Positions 1 to 8,110 of a stretch of 64,000 nt of DNA are shown here, piece by piece. The translations under genes were made by a program, and so were the position numbers. A model generated the notes under the pieces. That model ran no database searches. It saw only the letters and a program-made list of their open reading frames with translations, and was not told the DNA's origin. This DNA comes from Niabella sp. Its GTDB lineage: Bacteria > Bacteroidota > Bacteroidia > Chitinophagales > Chitinophagaceae. Position 1 is the stretch's first letter. Each line of letters begins with the position of its first letter. The stretch spans positions 434,001 through 498,000 of the forward strand of contig NZ_JASLGT010000008.1 in assembly GCF_030150205.1 (NCBI RefSeq), read 5' to 3'.

Positions 1-1719
1 CTGTAACATTTTGTCGTATACTTTGGCCACCTCCTTATTTGCGGTAACATCTACAAAAATAGAATTCCGCATATTGCGTTTAATGATCTCCTGTGCAAAC
101 TCGGTGATGGAAGCCGGCTCTCCTCCCGCCAGGGATTCTTTCCAGCCGCTTAGGGAAATACCGCGCTCCTTAAAGATCATCTTGCGGCTGTTGCTGATGC
201 CCACTACGCTCACATTCAATTTAAGATGCTGGATGAGGAAGGCATGCTGCTGTTTTAATTGTTCCATCAGTTTGGCGCCCACATTGCCCAGTCCTACAAT
301 AAACAGGTTAAGCTGCTTCTGGATGGTTTCAAAAAACTCTTCATGCAATACGTTGATGGCTTTGCGCACATCATCGGTAGCAATCACCGTGCTGATATTT
401 TTTTCTGATGAGCCCTGGGCAATCGCACGGATATTGATCCCGTTCCGTCCCAAAGCGCCAAACATCCGGCCACTGACACCGGGCAGGCTTTTCATATTTT
501 CTCCCACCAGGGCCACAATAGAAAGATGGGTTTCGGCCTTCAGCGGTTCTACTTTATTGAGCGCGATCTCATCTCCAAAAGTTTTGTCTACCACCTTTTT
601 TGCAGCGGGCAGGTATTTCTGATCAATGGCCACACAAATTGAATGCTCCGAAGAACTTTGTGTGATCAGCACCACGTTGATCCGCTCTTTGCTCAGGGCT
701 TCAAATAAGCGTTTGGAAAAACCGGGAATACCGATCATACCACTGCCTTCCAGGCTTAGCAATGCAATATTGTTTACGCTGGAAATACCGCTCACAATAT
801 GTTCCCTTACCACCTTGGCATCTTTTACCTTACCGCCCACCACGGTTCCGGGCATTTCCGGAGCGAAGGTATTTTTAATGTACAGCGGAATATTTTTGCT
901 CATCACCGGCTGGATGGTAGGCGGGTACAATACCTTGGCCCCAAAATGCGATAGTTCCATGGCTTCACTGTATGAAATGCGGTCAATGACCTTTGCATTG
1001 GCCGCCAGGCGTGGATCAGCGGTCATCATCCCGTTCACATCCTTCCATACCTGCAGCGATTCTGCATCAATGGCCGCGGCGATTAAAGCCGCTGTATAGT
1101 CGGATCCGCCGCGTCCGAGCGTGGTGGTTACGCCCTGCTCATCGGCGCCAATAAACCCGGGGACCAGGAACACATTGCTTTTATTCTCTTTGAAATATTT
1201 TTTTATTTCCTTCTCTGTAGCTTCAAGATGTACTTCTGCATGTGTGTAATCGCTGTTGGTAAAAATAAACTGGCGGGCATCCTTCCACTGCACAAACAAA
1301 CCCTGGTGTTTAAAGGCTTCCGCAATGATCTGCGAAGACAGCCATTCTCCAAAGGCCGCCAGGCGGTCCTGGTTCTTGGGGGTGATTTCTCTTAGTAAAA
1401 AGATACCATTGCAGATCTCTTCAATTTCATTGATCGTCTTTTTTACCAGGCTCAGCAGGGAACTTTGAGCGGCAATGGGGATCAGTTCCTTGATGGTTTC
1501 AAAATGGCGCTGTTCAATGGTGTTTACCTTCGACCGGAAATCTTCGTTGCCTTCGGCGGCTTCTTTACCAGCCATTAAAAGGAGATCCGTAATACCGCCC
1601 AGTGCGGAAACAACAACAACTATGGAATTTTTTTTTGCGGCATGATCCACAATGGCTGCCACTTTTTTTATGTTCTCAGCATTGGCTACAGAAGAGCCTC
1701 CAAACTTAAAGACCTGCAT
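1..1719 (-). CDS. thrA: Bifunctional aspartokinase / homoserine dehydrogenase, 3' end cut by the window edge
   Basis: The reading frame is open from the ATG at 1717-1719 to the window edge (573 codons). The N-terminus begins MQVFKFGGSSVA, the aspartokinase nucleotide-binding signature. A kinase domain follows with a GRGGSD segment, then regulatory ACT-like repeats (SSVNNIALLSLEG; LSIVALVGENM). At about residue 470 a dinucleotide-binding motif LFIVGLGNVGAKL starts the homoserine dehydrogenase half. ThrA-type enzymes are about 810-820 residues, so roughly 240 residues lie outside the window. The enzyme catalyses the first and third steps of the aspartate-to-threonine/methionine branch in the cytoplasm. 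A Thr/Ile-rich leader peptide lies 91 bases upstream (1811-1894), which suggests threonine-responsive attenuation. No clear ribosome-binding site is visible before the ATG. Confidence 0.95.
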   Translation of the reverse strand, partial: MQVFKFGGSSVANAENIKKVAAIVDHAAKKNSIVVVVSALGGITDLLLMAGKEAAEGNEDFRSKVNTIEQRHFETIKELIPIAAQSSLLSLVKKTINEIEEICNGIFLLREITPKNQDRLAAFGEWLSSQIIAEAFKHQGLFVQWKDARQFIFTNSDYTHAEVHLEATEKEIKKYFKENKSNVFLVPGFIGADEQGVTTTLGRGGSDYTAALIAAAIDAESLQVWKDVNGMMTADPRLAANAKVIDRISYSEAMELSHFGAKVLYPPTIQPVMSKNIPLYIKNTFAPEMPGTVVGGKVKDAKVVREHIVSGISSVNNIALLSLEGSGMIGIPGFSKRLFEALSKERINVVLITQSSSEHSICVAIDQKYLPAAKKVVDKTFGDEIALNKVEPLKAETHLSIVALVGENMKSLPGVSGRMFGALGRNGINIRAIAQGSSEKNISTVIATDDVRKAINVLHEEFFETIQKQLNLFIVGLGNVGAKLMEQLKQQHAFLIQHLKLNVSVVGISNSRKMIFKERGISLSGWKESLAGGEPASITEFAQEIIKRNMRNSIFVDVTANKEVAKVYDKMLQ

Positions 1720-1810
1720 GAATTCGATTTAGTAATAGTAAGAAATAAGGAGTAAAACCCGGAAGAAAGACGGCAGAATGCCCAATGGATGATATAGCAG
1801 CGTACAACCC
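1720..1810 (-). promoter_or_regulatory. Candidate threonine attenuator between leader peptide and thrA
   Basis: On the minus strand, CAACCC and GGGTTG flank the leader stop codon and can form a hairpin around 1803-1820. Further on, GGCA-TTC-TGCC makes a short stem followed by the U-rich TCTTTCTT. TGCCGT of that stem is also fully complementary to ACGGCA in the leader coding region, giving a mutually exclusive pairing as attenuators use. The terminator stem is only 4-5 bp and there is no clean U-run, so the exact mechanism (transcriptional or translational) cannot be decided by eye. Confidence 0.45.
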
Positions 1811-1894
1811 TCAAGGGGTTGTGGTAATAATGGTAGTCGTAGTGCCGTTACCGGAACTTACCGCAGATTGAATATTTTGAAAATTGTACTGCAT
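1811..1894 (-). CDS. Putative thr leader peptide (27 aa, Thr/Ile-rich)
   Basis: A 27-codon frame starts at an ATG (1892-1894) and ends at TGA (1811-1813), just upstream of thrA on the same strand. Its C-terminal half reads SGNGTTTTIITTTP: seven threonine and two isoleucine codons among the last ten. This matches the composition of enterobacterial ThrL, whose translation stalls when charged tRNA-Thr or tRNA-Ile is scarce. A longer frame could start upstream near 2095, but it would overlap the end of the araC gene, and only these last codons look meaningful. Being a leader peptide is an inference from composition and position. Confidence 0.7.
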   Translation of the reverse strand: MQYNFQNIQSAVSSGNGTTTTIITTTP

Positions 1895-1911
1895 TTTGTT
1901 AGATACCACCG

Positions 1912-1938
1912 CAAGATAAGGAAGAATTATTAAAACAA
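1912..1938 (-). promoter_or_regulatory. Possible promoter of the thr leader
   Basis: On the minus strand a TTG (1938-1936) is followed after 17 bases by TATCTTG (1918-1912), close to the Bacteroidota pattern TTG then TAnnTTTG, and about 18 bases before the leader ATG. The -7 element is one base short of the consensus, so this is only a candidate. Confidence 0.3.
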
Positions 1939-2012
1939 TACCACCGGTTCCGATTTTTTTTTGAAATACATACAGCCGGCCCGTTCCTGTTGCAGCCACC
2001 GGAGCACCACAG

Positions 2013-2894
2013 CTATAAATGGGAATGTTTCCATTGCAAGGGCGAAACCCCGGTATGTTTTCTGAAAAATTTGCTGAAAGCCGCTGTGGATCCATAATTC
2101 AGCTGGTGCGCCACCATGCCGATATTATTGGCCGGATTGTTCAGCAGCAACCGGGCCTCGCTCAGCAGGGTTTCCGCGAGTATCGCTGCCGGCGTTTTGC
2201 CGGCAATATTGCGACAAACCCGGATGAGGTAACGGCTGCTGATGAACAGCCGGTCGGCATAAAACTGCAGCGCCTGCTCCGTCTTGAAATAAGCCGGCAC
2301 CAGTTTCATGAACTGCATAAATAACGCCTCCTCCCTGCCCAGCCGTTTCCGCTGCAACTGGTTGCGGTACCGGAAATAGATCTCAGCAGTTTCAAACAAC
2401 AGGTAAAGGATCAGGCTTTGCATTTTCTGTTGCTGAAAAACGCTGTCTTCGAGCGACTGATCATATACCCGGTCCAGGAGTTTACCCAGCAGCACGGCCT
2501 CCGCTTTTGTAAAGGGTACATGGGTGAGGGTATCAAAATTAAAAAAGCCCAGGTGCTCCAGCTGTCGGGCATCCAGGATATTCCTTAGTAAAAACCCACG
2601 CTCAAATACCAGCAGCCGGGCCCTGAAGGTTGTTGTATGTTCCTGCACCTGCAGGATGCTGCTGGGAATGGCGGTAAAAAACGTATGGGGTTGTATCCAT
2701 ACTTCTTCATTGTTAATGCGCAGCCGGGCACGACCGGCGGTGCAGATTCCGTACACATAAAATCCTACCCGGAACGGCTTCTCCGGATGTTCCACAATAC
2801 CGGATCCCCTGGAAATGAACCAGGGCCGGGCCTGATCGGCATAGCCAAAAAGCTGTAAGATGGCCCTGATATTTTTTGTTGAATCCTTTGGCAT
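2013..2894 (-). CDS. AraC-family transcriptional regulator
   Basis: The 293-residue protein has an N-terminal cupin-like ligand domain (about residues 10-170) and a C-terminal pair of helix-turn-helix motifs. The second contains the AraC signature GMVAHQLNYGSTAAFSKFFR followed by TGVSPLQW. The start is taken at the ATG giving MPKDSTKN; an upstream TTG at 2963 would add 23 residues but looks unlike the family. It lies downstream of an efflux operon on the same strand but is separated from it by a terminator hairpin (2994-3023), so it probably has its own promoter between 2895 and 2993. It is the likely regulator of the efflux genes: a two-half-site operator with AraC spacing lies before the first of them. 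The ligand is unknown. Confidence 0.88.
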   Translation of the reverse strand: MPKDSTKNIRAILQLFGYADQARPWFISRGSGIVEHPEKPFRVGFYVYGICTAGRARLRINNEEVWIQPHTFFTAIPSSILQVQEHTTTFRARLLVFERGFLLRNILDARQLEHLGFFNFDTLTHVPFTKAEAVLLGKLLDRVYDQSLEDSVFQQQKMQSLILYLLFETAEIYFRYRNQLQRKRLGREEALFMQFMKLVPAYFKTEQALQFYADRLFISSRYLIRVCRNIAGKTPAAILAETLLSEARLLLNNPANNIGMVAHQLNYGSTAAFSKFFRKHTGVSPLQWKHSHL

Positions 2895-2993
2895 AACGGA
2901 TGCGACCCCCTGGCAGCGATCGCCGGCCATACGGCCGCGCACCGCTCCTGAAAGGTGCGACAAGTTAATAAGTATTCCGCATCTGGCAAGACC

Positions 2994-3023
2994 AAAAAAT
3001 AGTCCCCTGTAGAAACAGGGGAC
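2994..3023 (-). terminator. Rho-independent terminator of the efflux operon
   Basis: On the minus strand GTCCCCTG, a 6-base loop and CAGGGGAC form an 8-bp perfect stem, followed after TA by six T residues. It lies just after the permease stop codon and before the araC start. Confidence 0.85.
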
Positions 3024-3045
3024 CTAACCTTTAAACGACTGCCGG

Positions 3046-4227
3046 TTATGGGATTGACACCACAGCGGCAATAGCCTCTTTTTTTGTACGCTTTATTTTC
3101 CGCCGCAATAATATCATCATCAGCGCCGCCAGTATCAACGCGGCAAGTAACAGGTGCAGCATATGCGGAAGCGCATCGTTCAACGTGCCGCCATAGATCG
3201 CCAGCTTTCTGAATCCCTGTAAGAACTGCGTTAACGGTAACATGCCCGCAATCTTTGCAATACAGTCCGGCATGGCTTCCAGTGGCCAGGTATAACCACT
3301 TAATAAAAATGAAGGCGTGGCAATCACCATCAGCAATTCGGTAGCCCGCAGCTGATTGGGTATAGCCAGGGAAAAGAGCATGCCCAGGAACATACAGGCC
3401 AGGCTAAAGGCCGCCACCAATGCCGCCATGGGCCAGCTGAATACGGTCATATCGATACGGAACACCGGGTAAAAAGAATGGACCAGCAGCCACATAAAAC
3501 CGATCAGCAATACAAAGGGAACGGATTTTAGCAGGATATGATAAGCCGCCGAACCGCTGGCACTTACCAGCTGTTTAAAATACCCATCTTCAAAATCGCG
3601 GGCAAAGACCAGTCCCAGTGCCAGTAAGATCACCTGTTGCATAATGGTACCCATCAAGCCCGGTATCATCAGGTCCTGGTAATTGCCGGAGGGGTTATAG
3701 AACCGGCTGTAGTTCACCTTAAACGGCTCATAGCGTTGTGCCGCTGTGGTGGCGTCCATACCGGCTTTTTTCAACCCCTCTATTTCAATACCGGCGCCGA
3801 TGGTACCCAGTACGGTTTGTATGGCACGACTCGCAAAATTTGCCGTTACCAGGTTGGCCGTATTGATATCGGTCATGATCTCCGGGTATTTTTTCTGTAA
3901 TACCGCAGACTCAAATCCAGCGGGGATGCTGATCACCGCCACATATTCTTTCGAAGGCATTTCTGCCGCAATATTGCCTGCATCAAAGCGCACCTGTACC
4001 ACCTTCAGATTTTCATTTTCGTCCAGGGCATCAATGATCCGGCCGCTCAATGCCGTTCGGTCTTCATCAATCACCACCACGGGCATATCGGTGATCTTTC
4101 CTTTTTTATATACCTGAATAAACAGCAATCCGTACAAAACGGGTGCGCCAAAAAAGATCATCACCAGCACCCGGTTCGAAAAGATCCGCTTCCATTCTGT
4201 CTGTAATAATTTCCAAAACGTTTTCAT
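3046..4227 (-). CDS. ABC-2 type efflux permease
   Basis: The 393-residue membrane protein has the ABC-2 permease layout: one N-terminal membrane segment (about residues 20-40), a large extracytoplasmic domain (about 40-185), then five hydrophobic segments ending in a basic tail (RRKIKRTKK). The C-terminal part contains PSFLLSGYTWPLEAMP, typical of YhhJ/YbhS/YbhR-type permeases. The start MKTFWKLLQTEW was chosen over an in-frame codon 24 residues upstream because it begins 25 bases after the hlyD stop and matches the family N-terminus. It is the last gene of a TolC-HlyD-permease operon. No ATP-binding subunit is encoded nearby, so the ATPase must be elsewhere or the protein works differently. 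Substrate unknown. Confidence 0.88.
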   Translation of the reverse strand: MKTFWKLLQTEWKRIFSNRVLVMIFFGAPVLYGLLFIQVYKKGKITDMPVVVIDEDRTALSGRIIDALDENENLKVVQVRFDAGNIAAEMPSKEYVAVISIPAGFESAVLQKKYPEIMTDINTANLVTANFASRAIQTVLGTIGAGIEIEGLKKAGMDATTAAQRYEPFKVNYSRFYNPSGNYQDLMIPGLMGTIMQQVILLALGLVFARDFEDGYFKQLVSASGSAAYHILLKSVPFVLLIGFMWLLVHSFYPVFRIDMTVFSWPMAALVAAFSLACMFLGMLFSLAIPNQLRATELLMVIATPSFLLSGYTWPLEAMPDCIAKIAGMLPLTQFLQGFRKLAIYGGTLNDALPHMLHLLLAALILAALMMILLRRKIKRTKKEAIAAVVSIP

Positions 4228-4252
4228 AAAAAATGATTTCGCAGTACTGTAT

Positions 4253-5221
4253 TTATTTTGCCAGCAATACCGTGGTATTGTTATAAAGCCCCGAAGCATC
4301 CGATGCCGTAACCGGGCTGATCTTTACTTCAAAAAAACCTTCTCCCACTTCGCGGTTAGGTGCAGTGCTGGTGTTATCCGCATAGCGCGGCAGTTGTTTT
4401 ACCGCCACAACTGTAGCAGCAACAGAGCGGTTGCCCCCGGGTATCTGAATGGTTACCGGCTGGCCTGGCTGGTAGTCATACACCGCTTTTTCGCCAATGG
4501 TAAAGCGGAAATAAATGCCACCGGTTTCATAGCCGTTAAAAAGCGCATAACCCGGCGTAGCCAGCTCTCCTTCCTTCAGGGTAATGCTTTCAATGGTCAT
4601 CTCCGAAGGCGCCAGTAGCACACGTTCCCTGGCCGCCTGCAATACTTCTTTCTTTGCCCCCTCCGCCCGTTGCACCTGCCCACGGGCACTCTGAATCGTT
4701 TCTGGTCTTGTACCACTTTGTATTTCTTTTTGCTTTGCCTTTAAAGCGCTTACCTGCGCCCTGGCCATTTGATATTTTGCTTTTACATCATCGTACTGCT
4801 GGGCCGGCACCAGGGAGTCATTGTACATATGCTGCATGCGCTTAAACGACTGCTCAGCAAAGTTGAGCTGCGCTACTGCGGCATCTACCTGGCTGCTAAC
4901 CTGCAACAACTGATCGGCCGTGGCTCCGTTATGCGCCAGTTGCAGCTGGCCCGCAGCCGCTTCCACTGCTCCGTTTGCCTGTTCCAGCCGGGCTTCTATT
5001 TCGGGCACCGACAATACCGCCAGGGTATCACCCTTCTGTACCCGTTGTCCTTCCCGTACAAATACTTTCTCTATACGTCCCGCAATTTTGGGCGCAATGG
5101 CAATCGATTCAATCTTCACCTTACCCTGCACGGCTGATGATTGTGGTTGCCTTACATCACCACAGGAAATTATTGCCGTAATACTCAAAAGCAAACTGCT
5201 GTTTATAAATATTTTTTTCAT
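4253..5221 (-). CDS. HlyD-family periplasmic adaptor lipoprotein
   Basis: The 322-residue protein starts with a lipoprotein signal (IISC-GD, cysteine near residue 20). A biotinyl-lipoyl-like segment follows (KIAGRIEKVFVREGQRVQKGDTLAVL), then a long alpha-helical hairpin rich in Gln, Ala and Glu (about residues 75-195), and a beta-barrel domain. This is the membrane-fusion protein architecture that bridges an inner-membrane exporter and TolC. It sits between tolC and the permease in one operon and most resembles YbhG-type adaptors of ABC-2 exporters. Confidence 0.9.
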   Translation of the reverse strand: MKKIFINSSLLLSITAIISCGDVRQPQSSAVQGKVKIESIAIAPKIAGRIEKVFVREGQRVQKGDTLAVLSVPEIEARLEQANGAVEAAAGQLQLAHNGATADQLLQVSSQVDAAVAQLNFAEQSFKRMQHMYNDSLVPAQQYDDVKAKYQMARAQVSALKAKQKEIQSGTRPETIQSARGQVQRAEGAKKEVLQAARERVLLAPSEMTIESITLKEGELATPGYALFNGYETGGIYFRFTIGEKAVYDYQPGQPVTIQIPGGNRSVAATVVAVKQLPRYADNTSTAPNREVGEGFFEVKISPVTASDASGLYNNTTVLLAK

Positions 5222-5358
5222 AACTGTTCATTTAAAGGTTGGTATAAAAAATAGTGTGATTGTTTTTATGGGCCCGGCACCAGCACCCTGTAGCAGCATT
5301 CTTGCGTCGCACACTTCAGGGTCCGGTACACAGCCCGGCATCTTTAAAGCCGGGATCA

Positions 5359-6720
5359 TTACTGGTTTTTCAAAAGGGTACCGCTAAGATCAGCCGCCAG
5401 CAATGCAGCCCTGCGTTGTTCATAGATCGCCTGTTTATTTTCAAACCGGGCTTTTTCCACATCATTCAGCGCATTGAGTAACTCTGTAATATTAGTAAGC
5501 CCGTTTACATACTGCTTCTGCACAAAGTCATAAGTGCTTTGCGACAGGTTGGCCTCCTGGTTTTTCAGCAATACCTTACCCGTAGCCAGCTCGTAATCGG
5601 CACGGCTTTTGGCATAGCCCAGCTTAATCCGCTCCTGTGCCGATTTCTTTTGCACTTCCAGTGCCCGCTTCTCCAGTGTTTCTTTACGGGCATTGTTACG
5701 CGCGCTTAACCCATCAAAAAGATTCCATTGTAACTTAAGCCCCACCGCCCACCGCGGATCAAAAAGCGAAAGGTCTTTGTTCCGCAATTCATACTGGCCA
5801 AAGGCCGCCAGCTTGGGTACATATTCCGCCAGCTCTGCGCGGCCTTTATATTTGCGGGCCTCCATCCCTTCGTCCAGCGCCTTTATTTCCGGACGTTCTG
5901 CGGGTACCGTATTTACATCAAAATAAGCCGGTACTATTTCCGGCTTCAGCCGGAGCAGGTCTTCTTCAGACACGGATGTAAGTTGATGCAGCCGGCTGAT
6001 GAGCACGGTTTTATTGCTGCTGTTTTCCAGCTTTTTTACGGCAAGCCGTTGTTGGGCCAATTCAATCTTCTTCCGATCAAGCGGAGTGGCCAGGCCATTC
6101 TGAATAGCAGCCTTTACAAATTTCGTTTGTTCGTCCAAAACATTTTCCGAACTGCGGATGATGGCATCCGATTCATGCAGCAGGGCCAGCCTATCATATG
6201 CTTCCGATACATCCAGCCATAGGGCACGGTCCTGCTTCTGGGTCATATAATCGACCGACCGCTGCTGATGCTGATAGGCCTGGATGCCGTTGCGTACTTT
6301 CATGCCGCCAAACAACAGCCACTGTCCGTTTACATTGGCTTTTACGATATCCTGTTTCTGAATAGGCGGTACCGGCTGCAGGGATACGCCTGCCGGCAGT
6401 TCCGCATTAAACGGCAGGCCCAGTTTTTCTTTGATCAGTAATTGTTGTGTGCCCTGTAACAGCTGTTGCAGGTTATCGGGAAATACGATGGCGTCATTTA
6501 AATGTGTATAAGATGCGCCCAACTGTACCCTTGGCAAATAACTAAAGCGGGCCGTCTGGATATCGATGTCCGTTGCCTGTTTCCGGATCTGGTACAACTG
6601 CAGGGTATCATTATTTGCTGCCGCTGCCCGGTAAAGGTTGCTGACCTCCTCGTTAAAATACTGGGCACCCGCCGGCATAAACGCTGCTACAAATGCAGCA
6701 AGGAATAATTGCTTTTTCAT
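5359..6720 (-). CDS. TolC-family outer-membrane efflux protein
   Basis: The 453-residue precursor has a Sec signal (MKKQLFLAAFVAAFMPAGAQ) and two repeats of long amphipathic helices with short beta segments, as in outer-membrane efflux proteins. The final repeat includes QKQYVNGLTNITELLNAL, a common TolC-family motif. The start MKKQLF was chosen because it gives the signal peptide; an upstream frame extension would run across the presumed promoter. It is the first gene of the operon, followed by a 137-base gap and hlyD. Regulation by the neighbouring AraC protein is likely from the operator at 6789-6820. Confidence 0.92.
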   Translation of the reverse strand: MKKQLFLAAFVAAFMPAGAQYFNEEVSNLYRAAAANNDTLQLYQIRKQATDIDIQTARFSYLPRVQLGASYTHLNDAIVFPDNLQQLLQGTQQLLIKEKLGLPFNAELPAGVSLQPVPPIQKQDIVKANVNGQWLLFGGMKVRNGIQAYQHQQRSVDYMTQKQDRALWLDVSEAYDRLALLHESDAIIRSSENVLDEQTKFVKAAIQNGLATPLDRKKIELAQQRLAVKKLENSSNKTVLISRLHQLTSVSEEDLLRLKPEIVPAYFDVNTVPAERPEIKALDEGMEARKYKGRAELAEYVPKLAAFGQYELRNKDLSLFDPRWAVGLKLQWNLFDGLSARNNARKETLEKRALEVQKKSAQERIKLGYAKSRADYELATGKVLLKNQEANLSQSTYDFVQKQYVNGLTNITELLNALNDVEKARFENKQAIYEQRRAALLAADLSGTLLKNQ

Positions 6721-6759
6721 GCTGTTATCATTTAAAGGTTGTGTGAATGATGAACCCTG

Positions 6760-6767
6760 CAAAACTA
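6760..6767 (-). promoter_or_regulatory. -7 element of the efflux operon
   Basis: TAGTTTTG on the minus strand is a perfect match to the Bacteroidota -7 consensus TAnnTTTG, 39 bases upstream of the tolC ATG. No matching TTG-type -33 element stands at the usual 19-21 base distance, as expected of an activator-dependent promoter. Confidence 0.6.
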
Positions 6768-6788
6768 CCTGGTGGGCCTGGCCCTTTT

Positions 6789-6820
6789 TTGTCCAAAATA
6801 CGCCAATGATTGTCCAAAAT
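6789..6820 (-). promoter_or_regulatory. Two direct half-sites, probable AraC-type operator
   Basis: The 11-mer TTGTCCAAAAT occurs twice (6789-6799 and 6810-6820), start to start 21 bp, i.e. two helical turns. The half nearer the gene covers the -33 region of the efflux promoter, the position expected for a class II activator site. The spacing equals that of the classic araI half-sites. Confidence 0.65.
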
Positions 6821-7128
6821 TCATTTCAAACGGATCTCATAAAAAATGGCGATCCGGAACCTGTATGCAGCATATCCGTAGCCGCATGAGTAGATTAACA
6901 ATCCTTAAACAAAACTTTTTTTTCATTTGCAACGGAACCACGACATCAAACGTCTTAGTTGTCAAAGAATTTGATCACGGCGTTCTTTCTGAACAACGCA
7001 TAATGATTTCTTAAAATGCCGGCTTTGGGTATTTCTTAACTATTAAGCCGCATTTTCCTGATTCAGGCATTCATTTTGTATTTACAGGAAGGGTATTCGA
7101 AACGGACCGATATTTAAAAGAACCAATT
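6821..7128. other. Intergenic region between divergent efflux operon and OmpA gene
   Basis: About 300 bases without a credible gene. It is AT-rich and must carry the promoter of the OmpA-like gene, but no clean TAnnTTTG element was found in front of that gene. A possible 80-codon frame here has no family resemblance. Confidence 0.5.
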
Positions 7129-8025
7129 ATGATGAATAAAGCATTTTATTGGCCCATTGGGGCCGTTTTTATGGCGCTGTTTTTTTCGGGATGTGTGAGC
7201 AATAAAAAATTCACCACCCTGCAAACAGATTACCGGAATCTGAATGAGCGCTACCAGAGCAGCCAGGTTGATCTGGCCGAAAGCAAGGCACGTGTTAAAA
7301 GCCTTGAAGAACAGTTAGCACAGGAGCGGGCGAATAACGCTTCTCTTAAAAAAGCACTGGCCGCTTTACAGGCAACACTGGATAACAGTATCAACCAGAA
7401 CACCCAGGGCAACGTGAATATCTCCAAGCTGGTGGATGAGATCAATGCATCGAACAAATATATCCAGCACCTGGTAAATGCCAAGAATAAGAGTGATTCC
7501 CTGCTGATGGTACTGACCAATAACCTGACCCGTTCTTTAAGCCGCGATGAGCTCCGGGATGTGGACGTAAAGGTGTTAAAGGGTGTGGTATACATCTCGC
7601 TTGCGGATAACATGCTGTACAAATCAGGCAGCTATGAAATTTCTGATCGCGCCGGCGATATCCTCAGCAAGATCGCCAAGATCATCCAGGATTATAAAGA
7701 TTATGAAGTACTGGTAGAAGGTAATACCGATAATGTACCCATCAACCGTCCCAATATCCGCAACAACTGGGATCTGAGTTCCTTAAGGGCCTCATCCGTG
7801 GTAATGGCGTTGCAGACGCAATACGGCATAGACCCCAAACGTCTTACAGCCGGTGGGCGCGGAGAGTATAACCCTGTAGCGGATAACAATACGGAAGAGG
7901 GCAAAACACGTAACCGCAGAACGCAAATTATCATCACTCCCAAACTGGATCAGTTTATGGAACTGATCGATAAGGCTCCGGAAAAGAGTAAAGACAATAC
8001 ACCGGCGGCAACACCGTCTATGTAA
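7129..8025 (+). CDS. OmpA-family lipoprotein with coiled coil
   Basis: The 298-residue protein has a lipoprotein signal with lipobox FSGC (cysteine at about residue 22) and a long coiled coil (about 30-115). The C-terminal OmpA/MotB domain carries the peptidoglycan-binding pattern (GNTDNVPINR ... NWDLSSLRASSVVMAL ... GRGEYNPVADNNTEEGKTRNRRTQI). It is expected to sit in the outer membrane and hold the peptidoglycan through its C-terminal domain. The gene is monocistronic and ends in a strong terminator. The start could be either of two adjacent ATGs (7129 or 7132). Confidence 0.93.
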   Translation: MMNKAFYWPIGAVFMALFFSGCVSNKKFTTLQTDYRNLNERYQSSQVDLAESKARVKSLEEQLAQERANNASLKKALAALQATLDNSINQNTQGNVNISKLVDEINASNKYIQHLVNAKNKSDSLLMVLTNNLTRSLSRDELRDVDVKVLKGVVYISLADNMLYKSGSYEISDRAGDILSKIAKIIQDYKDYEVLVEGNTDNVPINRPNIRNNWDLSSLRASSVVMALQTQYGIDPKRLTAGGRGEYNPVADNNTEEGKTRNRRTQIIITPKLDQFMELIDKAPEKSKDNTPAATPSM

Positions 8026-8042
8026 AACGAATGATAAACGTT

Positions 8043-8083
8043 AAAAGCCCGGTACGATTTTAAAAATTGTACCGGGCTTTTTT
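8043..8083 (+). terminator. Rho-independent terminator after the OmpA-like gene
   Basis: AAAAGCCCGGTAC and GTACCGGGCTTTT pair with a 13-base AT loop and are followed by further T residues. The A-rich 5' side means it can also serve the convergent globin gene from the other strand. Confidence 0.9.
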
Positions 8084-8110
8084 ATAATCAGTAAGATGCA
8101 GACTTTACCG

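Noticed and set aside
1811..2095. 94-codon frame covering the thr leader
   Set aside because: Its first two thirds overlap the end of araC in another frame and show no family features; only the final 27 codons from the internal ATG make sense as a leader peptide.
6772..7014. 80-codon plus-strand frame in the efflux/OmpA intergenic region
   Set aside because: It overlaps the efflux promoter and operator, has no recognisable composition or motif, and no ribosome-binding or promoter signal.
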